Part shown: one piece after another, positions 18,461 to 28,082 of the stretch
How positions within the stretch are numbered: the stretch's first letter is position 1
Layout: each line of letters starts with the position of its first letter
NCBI GenBank assembly: GCA_944326825.1
Contig: CALVFL010000024.1
Span: 1-60,860 of the forward strand
Source: an uncultured Erysipelotrichaceae bacterium
GTDB taxonomy: Bacteria; Bacillota_I; Bacilli_A; Erysipelotrichales; Erysipelotrichaceae
Direction: 5' to 3'
DNA length: 60,860 nt
Position numbers and translations under genes: made by a program
The notes under the pieces: generated by a model
Told to the model about the DNA's origin: nothing
Databases searched by the model: none
Seen by the model: only the letters and a program-made list of their open reading frames with translations

Positions 18461-20110
18461 TTATTTAGGCAAACGGATCACAAATGTTGAACCTTCGTTT
18501 AATTTAGATTCAACTTCGATCTTGCCGTTATGATATTCAACGGCATGTTTGACGATAGAAAGACCAAGTCCAGTGCCACCGATCGCTTTAGAATGTGATT
18601 TATCCGAGCGGTAGAATCTTTCAAAGATCCGATCAAGATCGCTGGACGCAATACCAATGCCGTTATCTTCGACTTTGATGATGGCTTCATTATCTTTTTC
18701 ACAAAGACTTACTTTGACATAGCCGTCATCTTTGCCGTATTTGATCGCATTATCGATCAGGTTTTGAATGACTTCTTCTAAAAGATAAGGCACACCGTTG
18801 ACAGTAGCATAGCCCTCGCATGATACAGCAATATGTTTTTGTTTAGCAGCATTTTTAAGATGAGCTATAACTTCTATAGCAAGAGCTTTGAGATCGACGC
18901 TTTCCTTTTTCACATCGACATCGCTGTTGTCAAGACGGGAAAGACGGATGATGTCATCGATGAGAACGATCAGACGTTTAGCTTCATCATAGATGTTGCC
19001 GGCAATATCTTTGACATCTTCAGGATCAACGAGTCCATTTTTCATAATCTCGGCAAAACCGCTGATCGAAGTAAGCGGAGTCTTTAATTCATGCGATACA
19101 TTGGCGCTGAATTCTCTTCTGAGCTTATCCTGCAGTTCCTTGGCCGTAATATCGATGATGAGGATCGTTGCCCCGCTGGGTTTGCCGTTAACTAAGATCG
19201 GATTGATCAGCAAGCTGTATACTTTGTCATCTTTTTCTAGCTTATATTCACTTTTTTGTCCTAAGACGACATTATCGATCGCTTCCATGAATTTCAAAGA
19301 GTGATCAAACTGGAAAACGCTGTTGTTTTCACTGATGTCGTGAGCGCCAAAGAGCTTGGCGGCACTTTCATTATAGGTCAAGACATCCTTTTTCTGGTTG
19401 ATGACAATGATGCCTTCAGCCATATTCTCAGTCATCGTCTTAAATTCTTCTTTACGCTGATTCAGATTTTTGATCTGCTTGTTTATGGTGTAGTTTTGTT
19501 CGTTTATTCTTGCAAACAAAGGAGATAATTCTTTATAAGGCGATATAATATTAGACTTATTGAGATCAATGTCATTGATCGGTTTAACGATCGCTTTAGC
19601 CAAGTGATTGGCAATAAGAACAGCAATGATCGCTACGATGATAATGATCCAGAAAAGATAGGAGGTCATGCCCAAAAGCAAGGCGCTGATCGTTGAGGCT
19701 TGAGTCGAGATCCTTAAGACCGTATCATTATCGATCGCTTTGGCATAGTATAGCGACACTTTGCCGATCGTATCGCTGTAGCGTTCGCTGTAGCCTTCCC
19801 CATCTTCAAAAGCTTCATTTATCTCGATGCGGTCGCTGTGATCATCAAGTTTTTCCACATTGGCATGATTGTCATAGATGACTTCGCCGCTTTCATCGAT
19901 CAGGGTAATGCGGTCGCTTGTTTCAATCGATTCAAGATAATCGATGCCTTGCGCTTTGTATCCGGCAGTAAGATAAACGGCATCGTTTTTAAGCTTAGTG
20001 ATCGTTTCGCTTTTAAAGTTATTATAGAGTACGACTAAAAACAGCGAGATGATGATGACTGTGGCACATAAACAGGTTATCAGGATATTTTTAAAAATCT
20101 TGGTCGTCAT
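18461..20110 (-). CDS. phoR: Phosphate-regulon sensor histidine kinase PhoR
   Basis: A 549-residue membrane histidine kinase. Order: membrane segment 7-29, an extracytoplasmic sensor domain, membrane segment 142-168, a linker, a PAS domain around residues 220-320, the HisKA dimerisation domain with phospho-acceptor His340 in VSHELKTP, and the HATPase domain with NAIKYG, DNGIGI and GTGLGLSI. It phosphorylates PhoP when phosphate is scarce. The gene is the last of pstSCAB-phoU-phoP-phoR, one base after phoP, so it should be induced with the transporter. Confidence 0.93.
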   Translation of the reverse strand: MTTKIFKNILITCLCATVIIISLFLVVLYNNFKSETITKLKNDAVYLTAGYKAQGIDYLESIETSDRITLIDESGEVIYDNHANVEKLDDHSDRIEINEAFEDGEGYSERYSDTIGKVSLYYAKAIDNDTVLRISTQASTISALLLGMTSYLFWIIIIVAIIAVLIANHLAKAIVKPINDIDLNKSNIISPYKELSPLFARINEQNYTINKQIKNLNQRKEEFKTMTENMAEGIIVINQKKDVLTYNESAAKLFGAHDISENNSVFQFDHSLKFMEAIDNVVLGQKSEYKLEKDDKVYSLLINPILVNGKPSGATILIIDITAKELQDKLRREFSANVSHELKTPLTSISGFAEIMKNGLVDPEDVKDIAGNIYDEAKRLIVLIDDIIRLSRLDNSDVDVKKESVDLKALAIEVIAHLKNAAKQKHIAVSCEGYATVNGVPYLLEEVIQNLIDNAIKYGKDDGYVKVSLCEKDNEAIIKVEDNGIGIASSDLDRIFERFYRSDKSHSKAIGGTGLGLSIVKHAVEYHNGKIEVESKLNEGSTFVIRLPK

Positions 20111-20111
20111 A

Positions 20112-20780
20112 TCAATCTCCTATCTTGTAACCGATGCCTCTGATCGTTTCGATATAGCTTCCAGCTTCACCCAGTTTTTGTCTTAAAGTTCTGATATGCA
20201 CATCGACAGTTCTCGTGGTATCGATATAATCATAGCCCCAGACTTTATTTAAAAGTTCTTCCCGGGTATGACAGATACCGGTTTTAGCCAAAAGGATCCG
20301 CAATACTTCAAACTCCTTGCGGGTCAAAGTCACGACCTCGCCTTTGACTTTTACTTCATGGCGCATCACATCCATGCTGAGGTCTTTATATTCGTAGTGC
20401 TCCTCGTTCAGATTGGTGCTGTATCTTCTTAAGACCGCTTTGATCCTTGCCAATAATTCCATCATGCCAAAGGGCTTGCTGACATAATCATCTGCCCCAA
20501 GATCCAGACCTGTAACTTTATCCCATTCGGAAGACTTGGCTGTTATCATGATGCAGGGCACATCTTTATAACGGCTGTCTTTTTTTAATTTCCTCAAAAC
20601 GGATAGACCATCTTCTTCCGGAAGCATGATGTCAATAAGACAAAGTTCCGGCACTTCTTTTTCCAAAGCCTCATAAAAACTGCTGGGCAATTCAAAATCC
20701 AGCACTTTCATGCCTTCTTTGCTTAGTGTATAGGTGATCAGTTTACGGATGTTGAGATCATCTTCCAAAATATAGATCAT
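20112..20780 (-). CDS. phoP: Phosphate-regulon response regulator PhoP/PhoB
   Basis: A 222-residue OmpR-family response regulator. The receiver domain has acidic residues EDD at 6-8, phosphorylated Asp50 in LIDIML and a KPFG near residue 105; the winged-helix DNA-binding domain follows (residues 125-222, with GYDY, TRTVDVHIRTLRQKLG and IRGIGYKI). AGAGG precedes the ATG. It likely binds the TTTACA/TTAACA repeats upstream of pstS. It lies between phoU and phoR. Confidence 0.94.
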   Translation of the reverse strand: MIYILEDDLNIRKLITYTLSKEGMKVLDFELPSSFYEALEKEVPELCLIDIMLPEEDGLSVLRKLKKDSRYKDVPCIMITAKSSEWDKVTGLDLGADDYVSKPFGMMELLARIKAVLRRYSTNLNEEHYEYKDLSMDVMRHEVKVKGEVVTLTRKEFEVLRILLAKTGICHTREELLNKVWGYDYIDTTRTVDVHIRTLRQKLGEAGSYIETIRGIGYKIGD

Positions 20781-20783
20781 ATC

Positions 20784-21422
20784 TTAACCTCTTATTGCAA
20801 ATTCGACCCATTCAGCGATATTGGTGGAATGATCGGCGATCCTTTCTAAATACTTAGCCATCATCAAGACATCAACGATGACTTCCCCTTCTTTATCTTC
20901 ATCCGAGATCATCGAGATCGTTTCCTTTTTGACCTTTAAGAACATCTTATCGACTTCATTGTCCATCTTTGATACTTCCGCAGCCATTTGCGTATCTTTG
21001 CGAACGAAAGAGTCAACACTGTTTTTGACCATGGAAGTAACTAATTTAGCCATTTCAAAGATAGCTGTATTTCTTAAAAGCTTGAAGTCATCGATCTCTT
21101 TGGAAAGATCAGCAATATCAAGCGCCTGATCGGCGATCCTTTCAAGATCAGAGATCATCTTTAAGATCGCGCTGATGAATCTTAGATCGCTGGCTACCGG
21201 CTGCTGTGAGAAGATCAGTTTCAAACAAAGCGATTCGATCTCTTTTTCCTTTTTGTCGGTAGCATCTTCCAAAGCATCTACTTTATCATAGAGTTCTTTA
21301 GAAAACTCATCTTCCTTGATGATCATGATCGCACTGTTGATGGCATCTTCACACATGCTGCCCATCGTTATCAGTTCATTGTTAAGTTTATTCAATTCTT
21401 CTATAAATTTCTCTCTCATCAT
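20784..21422 (-). CDS. phoU: Phosphate transport regulator PhoU
   Basis: A 212-residue all-helical protein with two PhoU repeats. Metal-binding signatures of the family are visible as the [15 protein letters not shown] stretch near residue 95 and [15 protein letters not shown] near residue 195. PhoU links the Pst transporter state to the PhoR kinase and prevents phosphate overload. The first ATG overlaps the pstB stop (ATGA), indicating coupling. Length is typical. Confidence 0.95.
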   Translation of the reverse strand: MMREKFIEELNKLNNELITMGSMCEDAINSAIMIIKEDEFSKELYDKVDALEDATDKKEKEIESLCLKLIFSQQPVASDLRFISAILKMISDLERIADQALDIADLSKEIDDFKLLRNTAIFEMAKLVTSMVKNSVDSFVRKDTQMAAEVSKMDNEVDKMFLKVKKETISMISDEDKEGEVIVDVLMMAKYLERIADHSTNIAEWVEFAIRG

Positions 21423-22174
21423 CCAAACCTTCCTGTAATATAGTTTTCTGTCCGTTTATCACTTGGCGTCGAGAAGATCTTGTCAGTCTTATCCATCTCT
21501 ATCACTTCGCCTAAAAGGAAGAAAGCCGTATAGTCCGAAATACGGGCTGCCTGCTGCATATTGTGTGTAACTATAACAATAGTATAATCTTTTTTTAACT
21601 CAAGTACTAAATCTTCGATCTTAGAAGTTGAGATCGGGTCTAAAGCACTGGTCGGCTCATCCATCAAAATGACTTCTGGCGACATGGCAATACAGCGGGC
21701 AATACATAGGCGCTGCTGCTGACCGCCTGATAGACCCATCGCTGATTCATGCAGACGATCGGCCACTTCATCATATAAAGCAACCTGCTTTAAAGAAGTG
21801 ATGACGATCTCATCCAATTTCTTGCGGTCTTTAAGTCCCTGGCATCTTGGTCCATAGGCAATATTGTCATAGATGCTCATCGGGAAAGGATTAGGTTTTT
21901 GAAAGACCATGCCTACTCTGGTCCGAAGATCGACGATATCCTGTTTAGAAGAATAAATGTTCTGGCCATCCTTGATGACTTCTCCTTCCACTTTACAATC
22001 TTCGATCAAATCGTTCATCCTGTTAAGACAGCGGATAAAAGTAGATTTGCCGCAGCCTGAAGGACCGATAAAAGCAGTTACATTATTCTCTAATATTTCC
22101 ATATTGATATTTTTAAGAGCCTGCTTTTCACCATAATATAAATTAAGATTTTTAATGCTAAAACAAGTTTTCAT
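21419..22174 (-). CDS. pstB: Phosphate ABC transporter ATP-binding protein PstB
   Basis: The 251-residue ATPase energises phosphate import. It has Walker A GPSGCGKS near residue 37, the Q-loop followed by [16 protein letters not shown], which is diagnostic for PstB, signature LSGGQQQRL, Walker [13 protein letters not shown] and the H-switch VTHNMQQA. Ribosome binding site AGAGG precedes the ATG. It is coupled to phoU downstream and eight bases after pstA. Confidence 0.97.
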   Translation of the reverse strand: MKTCFSIKNLNLYYGEKQALKNINMEILENNVTAFIGPSGCGKSTFIRCLNRMNDLIEDCKVEGEVIKDGQNIYSSKQDIVDLRTRVGMVFQKPNPFPMSIYDNIAYGPRCQGLKDRKKLDEIVITSLKQVALYDEVADRLHESAMGLSGGQQQRLCIARCIAMSPEVILMDEPTSALDPISTSKIEDLVLELKKDYTIVIVTHNMQQAARISDYTAFFLLGEVIEMDKTDKIFSTPSDKRTENYITGRFG

Positions 22175-22182
22175 ATATACCT

Positions 22183-23388
22183 CTACATAAACGAGCGTGC
22201 TAAACGCTTGCCGATAATTTTAACTACAAAGTTGATCACAAAGACGATGATCAAAATGATCAAAGAAATAGCGCTGGCTAATTCATAGTTAGGCTGCTCG
22301 CCGGACATGATCGACCAGATCATCAATGATAAAGAAGTGCCCTGCGACATGATCGTCGGGAAATCCGAGATGACGGTACTGGTCGTATAGACTAATGCAG
22401 CCGATTCGCCAATGACTCTGCCGATACCCAACAAGACACCCGTCAGAATGCCGTTGACAGCACAAGGCAAAACGACTTTGAAGATCGTCTGTGATTTAGT
22501 GGCTCCCAAAGACAAAGATCCATCCCTGAGGCTTTGCGGGACTACGATCAAAGCTTCTTCGGTCGAAGAGATGATCGTCGGAAGCAGGATGATCGCCAAA
22601 GTCAGACCGCCCAAAAGGATACTGGTTGAAGTAGCGCCAAACAGTTGAGTGACCGGGAATAAGACAGCTACACCCATAAGACCATAGACGATGCTAGGCA
22701 CGCCTGTAAGTGTATCGATGCCCTGTCGTATTAAACGATTGATCTTTGATTTATTGGCATACTCATGCAGATAAATAGCACTGGCAATACCGATCGGAAG
22801 CGAAATGATCAGCGATATAACGATCAGGTATAAAGTCGTGACGATCGAACCTCTGATACCGCCGCCTAAGCTTTCAAAGTTACAGCTGACGATCCCTTCA
22901 GCTTCATCGAGACGGGCAACCAGATTTTCAGCATCACCCATCTGTACTTTTGATAAAAAGACGGTTTCGCCATTTTCGTCAGTATAGTAGATATTTTGAA
23001 TATTGCTGCCGACTTCCAGGCTGGAATCCTGACCTTCTTGACCGGCGACTAAAGATTCCATGTGGGCAAAAGGCGAATTGGGATCAATATAAGTTACACT
23101 TATTTCCTCATCGTTATGTGAAGTTACAATATCTTCAACAGCGATGCCCCACTTCTTTGAGTAATGACCATTGCCGCTGTAATCACCCATTTCACTGTAA
23201 ACATAATCAGCTTTAACTCCGGAATTAGCAGTTTGCGGATAATAATTGCTGGTCAAAAGATGAGTATTGATTAGCGATAAACCATTGATCACAAGATAGA
23301 CGATGATAGCTCCTAAGACAAAAACACTTAAAGCTGAAGCGATATAAGTCAGAGCCTGTAATATTTTATCTTTTACTTCTCTTCTCAT
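22183..23388 (-). CDS. pstA: Phosphate ABC transporter permease PstA with large outer insertion
   Basis: A permease subunit with the usual binding-protein-dependent permease core from about residue 180 onward, including the cytoplasmic EAA loop ([20 protein letters not shown]). At 401 residues it is about 100 longer than typical PstA. The extra length is a hydrophilic stretch from about residue 38 to 180, between the first membrane helix and the permease core, expected to face outward. It contains acidic and Gly/Ser-rich segments but no motif I recognise. The end overlaps nothing; the start overlaps the pstC stop by four bases. Confidence 0.93.
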   Translation of the reverse strand: MRREVKDKILQALTYIASALSVFVLGAIIVYLVINGLSLINTHLLTSNYYPQTANSGVKADYVYSEMGDYSGNGHYSKKWGIAVEDIVTSHNDEEISVTYIDPNSPFAHMESLVAGQEGQDSSLEVGSNIQNIYYTDENGETVFLSKVQMGDAENLVARLDEAEGIVSCNFESLGGGIRGSIVTTLYLIVISLIISLPIGIASAIYLHEYANKSKINRLIRQGIDTLTGVPSIVYGLMGVAVLFPVTQLFGATSTSILLGGLTLAIILLPTIISSTEEALIVVPQSLRDGSLSLGATKSQTIFKVVLPCAVNGILTGVLLGIGRVIGESAALVYTTSTVISDFPTIMSQGTSLSLMIWSIMSGEQPNYELASAISLIILIIVFVINFVVKIIGKRLARSFM

Positions 23389-24308
23389 AAGTTTCTACCA
23401 ATCCTTTTTTTGACCATGTTTAAAATAAAATTAGAAAAGAAAATGACAGCAATCAGCACTAAACCGACACTGAAACGAATATCATAGTCAAGACCGGTCG
23501 TTTCCTTTAATCCCACTAACATTGTACTGGTCAAAGTGCGGGTAATATCAAATGGATTGAATGTCGGGCCAAACAGTTTATTTCCGGCAACCATCGCTAC
23601 AGCTGTAGCCTCGCCAAAAGCTCTGCCCAGTCCCAAGATAGCTCCGGCAAAGATACCTGATTTAGCTGCGGTTAAAACGATCTTGAAATTGGTTTGCGTT
23701 TTCGTAGCCCCCAAAGCTAATGAAGCCTGTTCCAGATCTTTATCGACTGCTCTGATGGCTGTAGTGGCCATCGAAGTCAAAGTCGGGAAGATCATTATCG
23801 CTAAAAGAATAATCACCGCCAGCATCGATGAGCCGCCAAAGGTTGAAATGCCCAGTGATTCAGCTATCATTCTGACTCCCACTGTAATAACACCAGAGGC
23901 AAAGACACCATAGACGACACTTGGCACAGAAGCCAACAGTTCTACAATGCTTTGCATAGTGTTACCTAATTTCTTAGGTGCCACTTTAGCAATAAACAAA
24001 GCAGTAAGTATCGAAATAGGGAAGGATATTAAAAGCGCTAAGAATGAACATACCAGAGTGTTGATAATTATAAATCCTACCCCATATACACCCTGATCCT
24101 GACGGTAAGTAGATCCCGTCAAAAAGTCGAAGAGATTGACTTGTCCATATTCATATCCTGGTAAAAACGGCGAAATGCCCTTTGTGAAAACAAAGAGCAC
24201 GATTATGACGATAAAACTTGCTGAAAGGATCGCCATCGCCATAAAGAAACCATGAAAGAACTTATCTAACGACTTGTTGCGCTTTACACGTTTCTTGTCG
24301 ATCAACAT
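23385..24308 (-). CDS. pstC: Phosphate ABC transporter permease PstC
   Basis: A 307-residue permease with six predicted membrane helices and the EAA loop KDLEQASLALGATKTQTNFK near residue 200, characteristic of PstC. It forms the membrane channel with PstA. No Shine-Dalgarno is evident; the start is four bases after the pstS stop, consistent with coupled translation. It overlaps pstA by four bases. Confidence 0.95.
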   Translation of the reverse strand: MLIDKKRVKRNKSLDKFFHGFFMAMAILSASFIVIIVLFVFTKGISPFLPGYEYGQVNLFDFLTGSTYRQDQGVYGVGFIIINTLVCSFLALLISFPISILTALFIAKVAPKKLGNTMQSIVELLASVPSVVYGVFASGVITVGVRMIAESLGISTFGGSSMLAVIILLAIMIFPTLTSMATTAIRAVDKDLEQASLALGATKTQTNFKIVLTAAKSGIFAGAILGLGRAFGEATAVAMVAGNKLFGPTFNPFDITRTLTSTMLVGLKETTGLDYDIRFSVGLVLIAVIFFSNFILNMVKKRIGRNL

Positions 24309-24312
24309 ATAA

Positions 24313-25266
24313 CTATTGTGCTAAGCTTCCGAAATCAGTAGTATTACCTAAATAAATATCCTTAAGTTCAGCGGCAGTAATGTTTTCTAATGCATTATCA
24401 GCATTTACAACTGCTACTACGGCATCTAAACAGAATGAACCAGAAGCCATAGCTGTAGTTACATCTTCTTCATCTTCGAATGGTCTTGATGCAAAACCGA
24501 TCTCAACAGCATTGGCACCATCTTTTTCTTCGCCTAAGACACGCATGTAACCATCACCAGAACCAGTCTGATTCATTGCGAACTGAACGTTGCCGGCTAA
24601 AGGCTGGAAAGCAGTTAAAGCAGCGTTGATACATTTTTCAACAGAAGTTGAACCGCCGGTACGAATAGTTAAAGAAGAATTGTCCTGTTCCAATACCGGA
24701 TATTCAGCAGCAATCTCAGCCCAAGGTCTGGCGTTGGTATAATCAACGATACCGCCAGCTTCTTCAACAACAGCTAAACCTTCTTGCGATTCAGTAATAT
24801 AAGCAATGAAAGCTGCTACTAATTGTTCCATATCGTCAGAAACGAAATCACCAGAAGCACGAGTCACGAAATTGAATGGTCTTTGCATTTTATAAGAACC
24901 ATCTAAAACTGTTTCAGAACTAGCTTCAACACCTTCGAACTGTAAAGGTTTGATATTGTTGGCTTCAAAATCAGTAGTTAAAGATACATAACCGATACCA
25001 TTAGCGTCTTGTCCGACTCTTGTAGCCATATCACCATTAGATGATACTTCTGAAGCAGTGGCAGTCAAAGTGTCGCCTGCATCTTCATCAAAGCCGATAG
25101 CACCTTCAAATGCTTCTCTGGTACCGCTTGAAGAATCTCTGGTATAAACATTGATAGTCGTAGAAGCTGTATCTCCACCTTCATCATCACTGGCAGGAGC
25201 AGAAGAACAGCCTACTACAGTAAATGCTAATAAAGCAATTACTAATAAACTTAATAACTTTTTCAT
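24313..25266 (-). CDS. pstS: Phosphate-binding lipoprotein PstS
   Basis: The start at 25266 is chosen because GGGAG lies a few bases before it and the product begins with a lipoprotein signal: Lys-Lys, a hydrophobic core and the lipobox VVGC with Cys20. An in-frame ATG 17 codons upstream would put charged residues in front of the signal. The 317-residue protein shows the paired phosphate-binding loops of PstS: the SSSGTREAFEGAIGF segment and the later GSTSVEK and TGSGDG segments. It captures phosphate outside the cell and is the first gene of the pst operon. Confidence 0.95.
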   Translation of the reverse strand: MKKLLSLLVIALLAFTVVGCSSAPASDDEGGDTASTTINVYTRDSSSGTREAFEGAIGFDEDAGDTLTATASEVSSNGDMATRVGQDANGIGYVSLTTDFEANNIKPLQFEGVEASSETVLDGSYKMQRPFNFVTRASGDFVSDDMEQLVAAFIAYITESQEGLAVVEEAGGIVDYTNARPWAEIAAEYPVLEQDNSSLTIRTGGSTSVEKCINAALTAFQPLAGNVQFAMNQTGSGDGYMRVLGEEKDGANAVEIGFASRPFEDEEDVTTAMASGSFCLDAVVAVVNADNALENITAAELKDIYLGNTTDFGSLAQ

Positions 25267-25317
25267 TTTTAATCTCCCTTGTGTATATCTTACACACCTA
25301 TAAATATAATTATTCAA

Positions 25318-25357
25318 TGTAAAGTCATCAGGCTGAGTAATGTTAAATCTATGTAAA
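25318..25357 (-). promoter_or_regulatory. Pho box upstream of pstS
   Basis: On the minus strand TTTACA (25352-25357), TTAACA (25341-25346) and TTTACA (25318-25323) are spaced 11 and 23 bases apart, so they fall roughly on the same face of the helix. This matches the direct TT(A/T)ACA repeats with 11-bp period bound by PhoP in Bacillus. The last copy may double as a -35 element. Confidence 0.65.
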
Positions 25358-25570
25358 ATAATACTTTATCACAAGCACTGTGTTATGCTTTAGGCGTGAA
25401 TATAAACCTCGAGAAATAATCTAATCTCTTACTGGTCTTATGTCACTGATAAAAATACTGTATCTTGCTTGATCGCAAATTATGAATATAGAGATATTAT
25501 AGAAATATTATTTTTAGTTAATCTCTTGATATAACTCTGTCACACTGTCAGATATTGGACTTGTCCATAG

Positions 25571-25616
25571 TTCTATTGCACATTTTGCTTAAAAATAAGG
25601 AAAATGTGCAATAGAA
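25571..25616. repeat. 46-bp palindrome upstream of the DUF4143 ATPase
   Basis: TTCTATTGCACATTTT (25571-25586) is the exact reverse complement of 25601-25616. After one G-G mismatch the stem continues with CTTA/TAAG around an AAAA loop. There is no T run after it on either strand typical of a terminator. The right arm abuts the -35 of the ATPase promoter, so an operator is plausible. Confidence 0.8.
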
Positions 25617-25644
25617 TTGTCAAAAAACATATATTTGATATAAT
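25617..25644 (+). promoter_or_regulatory. Promoter of the DUF4143 ATPase gene
   Basis: TTGTCA (25617-25622) and TATAAT (25639-25644) with 16 bases between. The 46-bp palindrome ends at the base before the -35. Confidence 0.6.
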
Positions 25645-25676
25645 ATTAGTGAATATTTTTCTTATAGAGGTATATT

Positions 25677-26921
25677 ATGGATATTAAAAGAGATATATAT
25701 TTAAATAAGCTTATCAGCAAAAAACATAACCATCTGATTAAAATTGTCACCGGTATCAGAAGATGCGGCAAATCCTATCTGCTTTTTTCTATCTTTTACA
25801 GGCATCTCTTAAATGAAGGAATTAAGGAAGATCATATAATAAGAATCGCTTTAGATGATTTTGAAAATCGTAAATTAAGGGACCCCGAAACTCTTTATAA
25901 CCATGTTAAAAATAAGATAATCGATAACGATATGTATTATCTGCTATTAGATGAAATACAAATGGTCAAAGAATTTGAGGATGTCCTTAATGGCTTTTTG
26001 CATATTGAAAATGTGGATGTCTATGTCACCGGCAGCAACGCTAAATTTCTATCTAAAGACATAATTACGGAATTCAGAGGTCGTGGCGATCAAATTCACA
26101 TGTACCCGCTTAGCTTTATGGAATTGTCCTCTTTTTATAACGATCTTGATGAAGCATATAATGACTACAGTTTATATGGAGGGCTTCCTTTGATCTTAGC
26201 TTTTAAGGATCATGTTCAAAAAAGAGAATATTTAGAAAGCATTATTGACGAAACCTATTTAAATGATATCGTAAATAGAAATAAGATAAGAAATACAGCT
26301 GAATTAAATGATCTATTATTTTATCTGGCTTCTTCGATCGGCACTCTTGTCAACCCACGTAAACTTGCCAATACCTTTAAAAGTGTTAAAGGAAAAACCA
26401 TCTCTCAAAATACTATAAGCAAATATTTAAGTTATTTTGAAGATTCTTTTTTGACTGAAAAAGCATTGCGCTACGATATAAAAGGCAAGCGCTATATAAA
26501 TTCTCCGGTTAAATACTACTTTACAGATCTTGGACTTAGAAATGCTAAACTGAATTTTAGGCAGATAGAAGAACCTCACATCATGGAAAACATCATCTAC
26601 AATGAATTAAAATACCGAGGCTATGGAATTGATGTCGGAAATATAACTGTATTAGACAAAAATAAAAGTTTAAATAATGTTTATAAGACTGTAGAAATTG
26701 ATTTTGTGTGCAATAAAGGCAATGAACGCCTATACATTCAATCAGCTTATTCTTTACCTGTCGAAGAAAAAAAGATTCAAGAAGAAAGGCCACTTTTAAA
26801 TATTGATGATTCATTTAAAAAGATTATCATTACCAAGGACAATATCCTCCCCAAACAGGATGATCGTGGTATTATCACTGTCAATCTCTATGATTTCCTA
26901 TTAAATAGGGTTAATATTTAG
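25677..26921 (+). CDS. AAA_14/DUF4143-family ATPase
   Basis: A 414-residue protein with P-loop GIRRCGKS near residues 26-33, Walker B YYLLLDEIQ near residue 95, a sensor stretch VYVTGSNAKFLS, a central winged-helix-like part (residues 205-260) and a C-terminal DUF4143 domain with ENIIYNELKYRGY and VEIDFVC, a PD-(D/E)XK-like core. AGAGG lies before the ATG. The family is widespread in anaerobes, usually as accessory genes, and has no settled function. It lies directly behind a palindrome and its own promoter. A second member, lacking its N-terminal half, is at 47714-48241. Confidence 0.88.
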   Translation: MDIKRDIYLNKLISKKHNHLIKIVTGIRRCGKSYLLFSIFYRHLLNEGIKEDHIIRIALDDFENRKLRDPETLYNHVKNKIIDNDMYYLLLDEIQMVKEFEDVLNGFLHIENVDVYVTGSNAKFLSKDIITEFRGRGDQIHMYPLSFMELSSFYNDLDEAYNDYSLYGGLPLILAFKDHVQKREYLESIIDETYLNDIVNRNKIRNTAELNDLLFYLASSIGTLVNPRKLANTFKSVKGKTISQNTISKYLSYFEDSFLTEKALRYDIKGKRYINSPVKYYFTDLGLRNAKLNFRQIEEPHIMENIIYNELKYRGYGIDVGNITVLDKNKSLNNVYKTVEIDFVCNKGNERLYIQSAYSLPVEEKKIQEERPLLNIDDSFKKIIITKDNILPKQDDRGIITVNLYDFLLNRVNI

Positions 26922-26946
26922 TAAAATATAAGCGGAGGATCTGTTT

Positions 26947-27663
26947 ATGAATAAAGATAAACTTGTAAAATACTTATTTTGCCTATTTGTAGTATCTATA
27001 ATCATGGCTGCAGTCGGGATTGTCAATCAAGATGGTTCTAATCTGGCTTCTTTAGCCGAAGTGGTCTTTTTAGTCTGCCATATCTTTTATATCGTGGTCT
27101 TATGGTTAATGAAAGATTACAATAAAAACTATCGTATCTCGGCCATCTGGAGCATCTTAAACATAGTGGCTACCGTTTTGATCTCAACATTTGTGCTTGG
27201 TACTTTTTATATGCCGGCCTTGAACTCGTTGAGTCACCATTCAGATTATCCGCTCATGAACGCTCTTTTCGCTTCCCTTGGCACTTTCATCCTCTTATGT
27301 ATCTTGATGCTGGCGGTCGATCTTGGTTTTAGTCTTGTAGCTACACATTATGAATACAAGGGTCATGGCGAACTGATGAAAGACTATGATGAATCATATA
27401 CCTATAAATGGGAAAGATTATGGCGTTATACTCTGATCGCTACTATCGTTATAATTGTCACTACAATAGCTCTAATAGTATTTGCTTTTGGTGGCAATTT
27501 ATCACTGGCAACTTTATTCAGTATCGGTACACTCGTCGCAAGTATCGTTTTAACAGTGATTTCGGTAATTAAAGTCGTATATCTTTATAAAATGCATGAC
27601 ATTATTAAAGAATACAGACCGCTTGATGAAGATGATGTGTTAAGCGATGACACTGGGGAATAA
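26947..27663 (+). CDS. Hypothetical multi-pass membrane protein
   Basis: A 238-residue protein with about six hydrophobic segments (near residues 9-28, 33-55, 65-88, 100-125, 158-182 and 188-215) and an acidic C-terminal tail ending in DEDDVLSDDTGE. GGAGG is placed eight bases before the ATG. It lies 25 bases after the DUF4143 ATPase stop and may share its transcript; a strong terminator follows. I recognise no family. Confidence 0.75.
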   Translation: MNKDKLVKYLFCLFVVSIIMAAVGIVNQDGSNLASLAEVVFLVCHIFYIVVLWLMKDYNKNYRISAIWSILNIVATVLISTFVLGTFYMPALNSLSHHSDYPLMNALFASLGTFILLCILMLAVDLGFSLVATHYEYKGHGELMKDYDESYTYKWERLWRYTLIATIVIIVTTIALIVFAFGGNLSLATLFSIGTLVASIVLTVISVIKVVYLYKMHDIIKEYRPLDEDDVLSDDTGE

Positions 27664-27684
27664 AAGACGATAAGCATGATGTTT

Positions 27685-27725
27685 AAAAGGACAGTTCATT
27701 TTATTAAAAACTGTCCTTTTATTTT
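27685..27725 (+). terminator. Terminator after the membrane protein gene
   Basis: AAAAGGACAGTT (27685-27696) pairs with AACTGTCCTTTT (27709-27720) and is followed by ATTTTT. Confidence 0.88.
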
Positions 27726-27758
27726 TAGAAATCGATTCACTTATAATGATCTTTTTTT

Positions 27759-27805
27759 AGTACAGTGGTACTATTTCATCGTACAACTCAACTGTACTCT
27801 TTTTT
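27759..27805 (+). terminator. Second terminator-like hairpin, possibly ending a very short RNA
   Basis: AGTACAGT (27759-27766) pairs with ACTGTACT (27791-27798), an inner GTAC/GTAC can extend the fold, and six T follow. As the upstream gene is already terminated at 27725, this hairpin would serve a separate transcript. A TATAAT at 27742-27747 could start one of about 50 nt, but its -35 is poor. Confidence 0.4.
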
Positions 27806-28047
27806 AGAGAACAGGATACAGTAAATGATGAACAAAAGTTCTTGCGTTGTTGCAACGACGAACAATCGCTTTTTCTCATCTACAGTTATTATTTTCAAAG
27901 CGCTACATTTTGTAATGGTTTCATTTGCTCGTCTTTTAGATGTTTTTTTACACTTTCCAATAGTTGTTTTGATCTGGCTGTCAATCAAAACCGCATCTAT
28001 ATCCAAAGCATGATCGTGCTTTTTCTAATAAAAAGTGTTAAGCAATC
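27806..28047. other. Intergenic stretch without a supported gene
   Basis: Two overlapping frames of 60-70 codons occur on opposite strands, but neither has a ribosome binding site or a recognisable product. I see no RNA gene, promoter or repeat here. Confidence 0.6.
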
Positions 28048-28073
28048 AAAAAGCCCAGTTCTTATGACTGGGC
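28048..28073 (-). terminator. Terminator of the mnmE-prs operon
   Basis: On the minus strand GCCCAGT (28067-28073) pairs with ACTGGGC (28053-28059) around a seven-base loop, followed by TTTTT. It is ten bases after the prs stop. Confidence 0.9.
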
Positions 28074-28082
28074 CAGTTTTAA

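Noticed and set aside
25267..25317. Longer N-terminus for PstS
   Set aside because: It would place a charged segment before the lipoprotein signal, and GGGAG lies just before the internal ATG.
27788..28013. Overlapping 60-70-codon frames on both strands
   Set aside because: They lack ribosome binding sites and recognisable products and overlap each other; they look like chance frames in an intergenic stretch.
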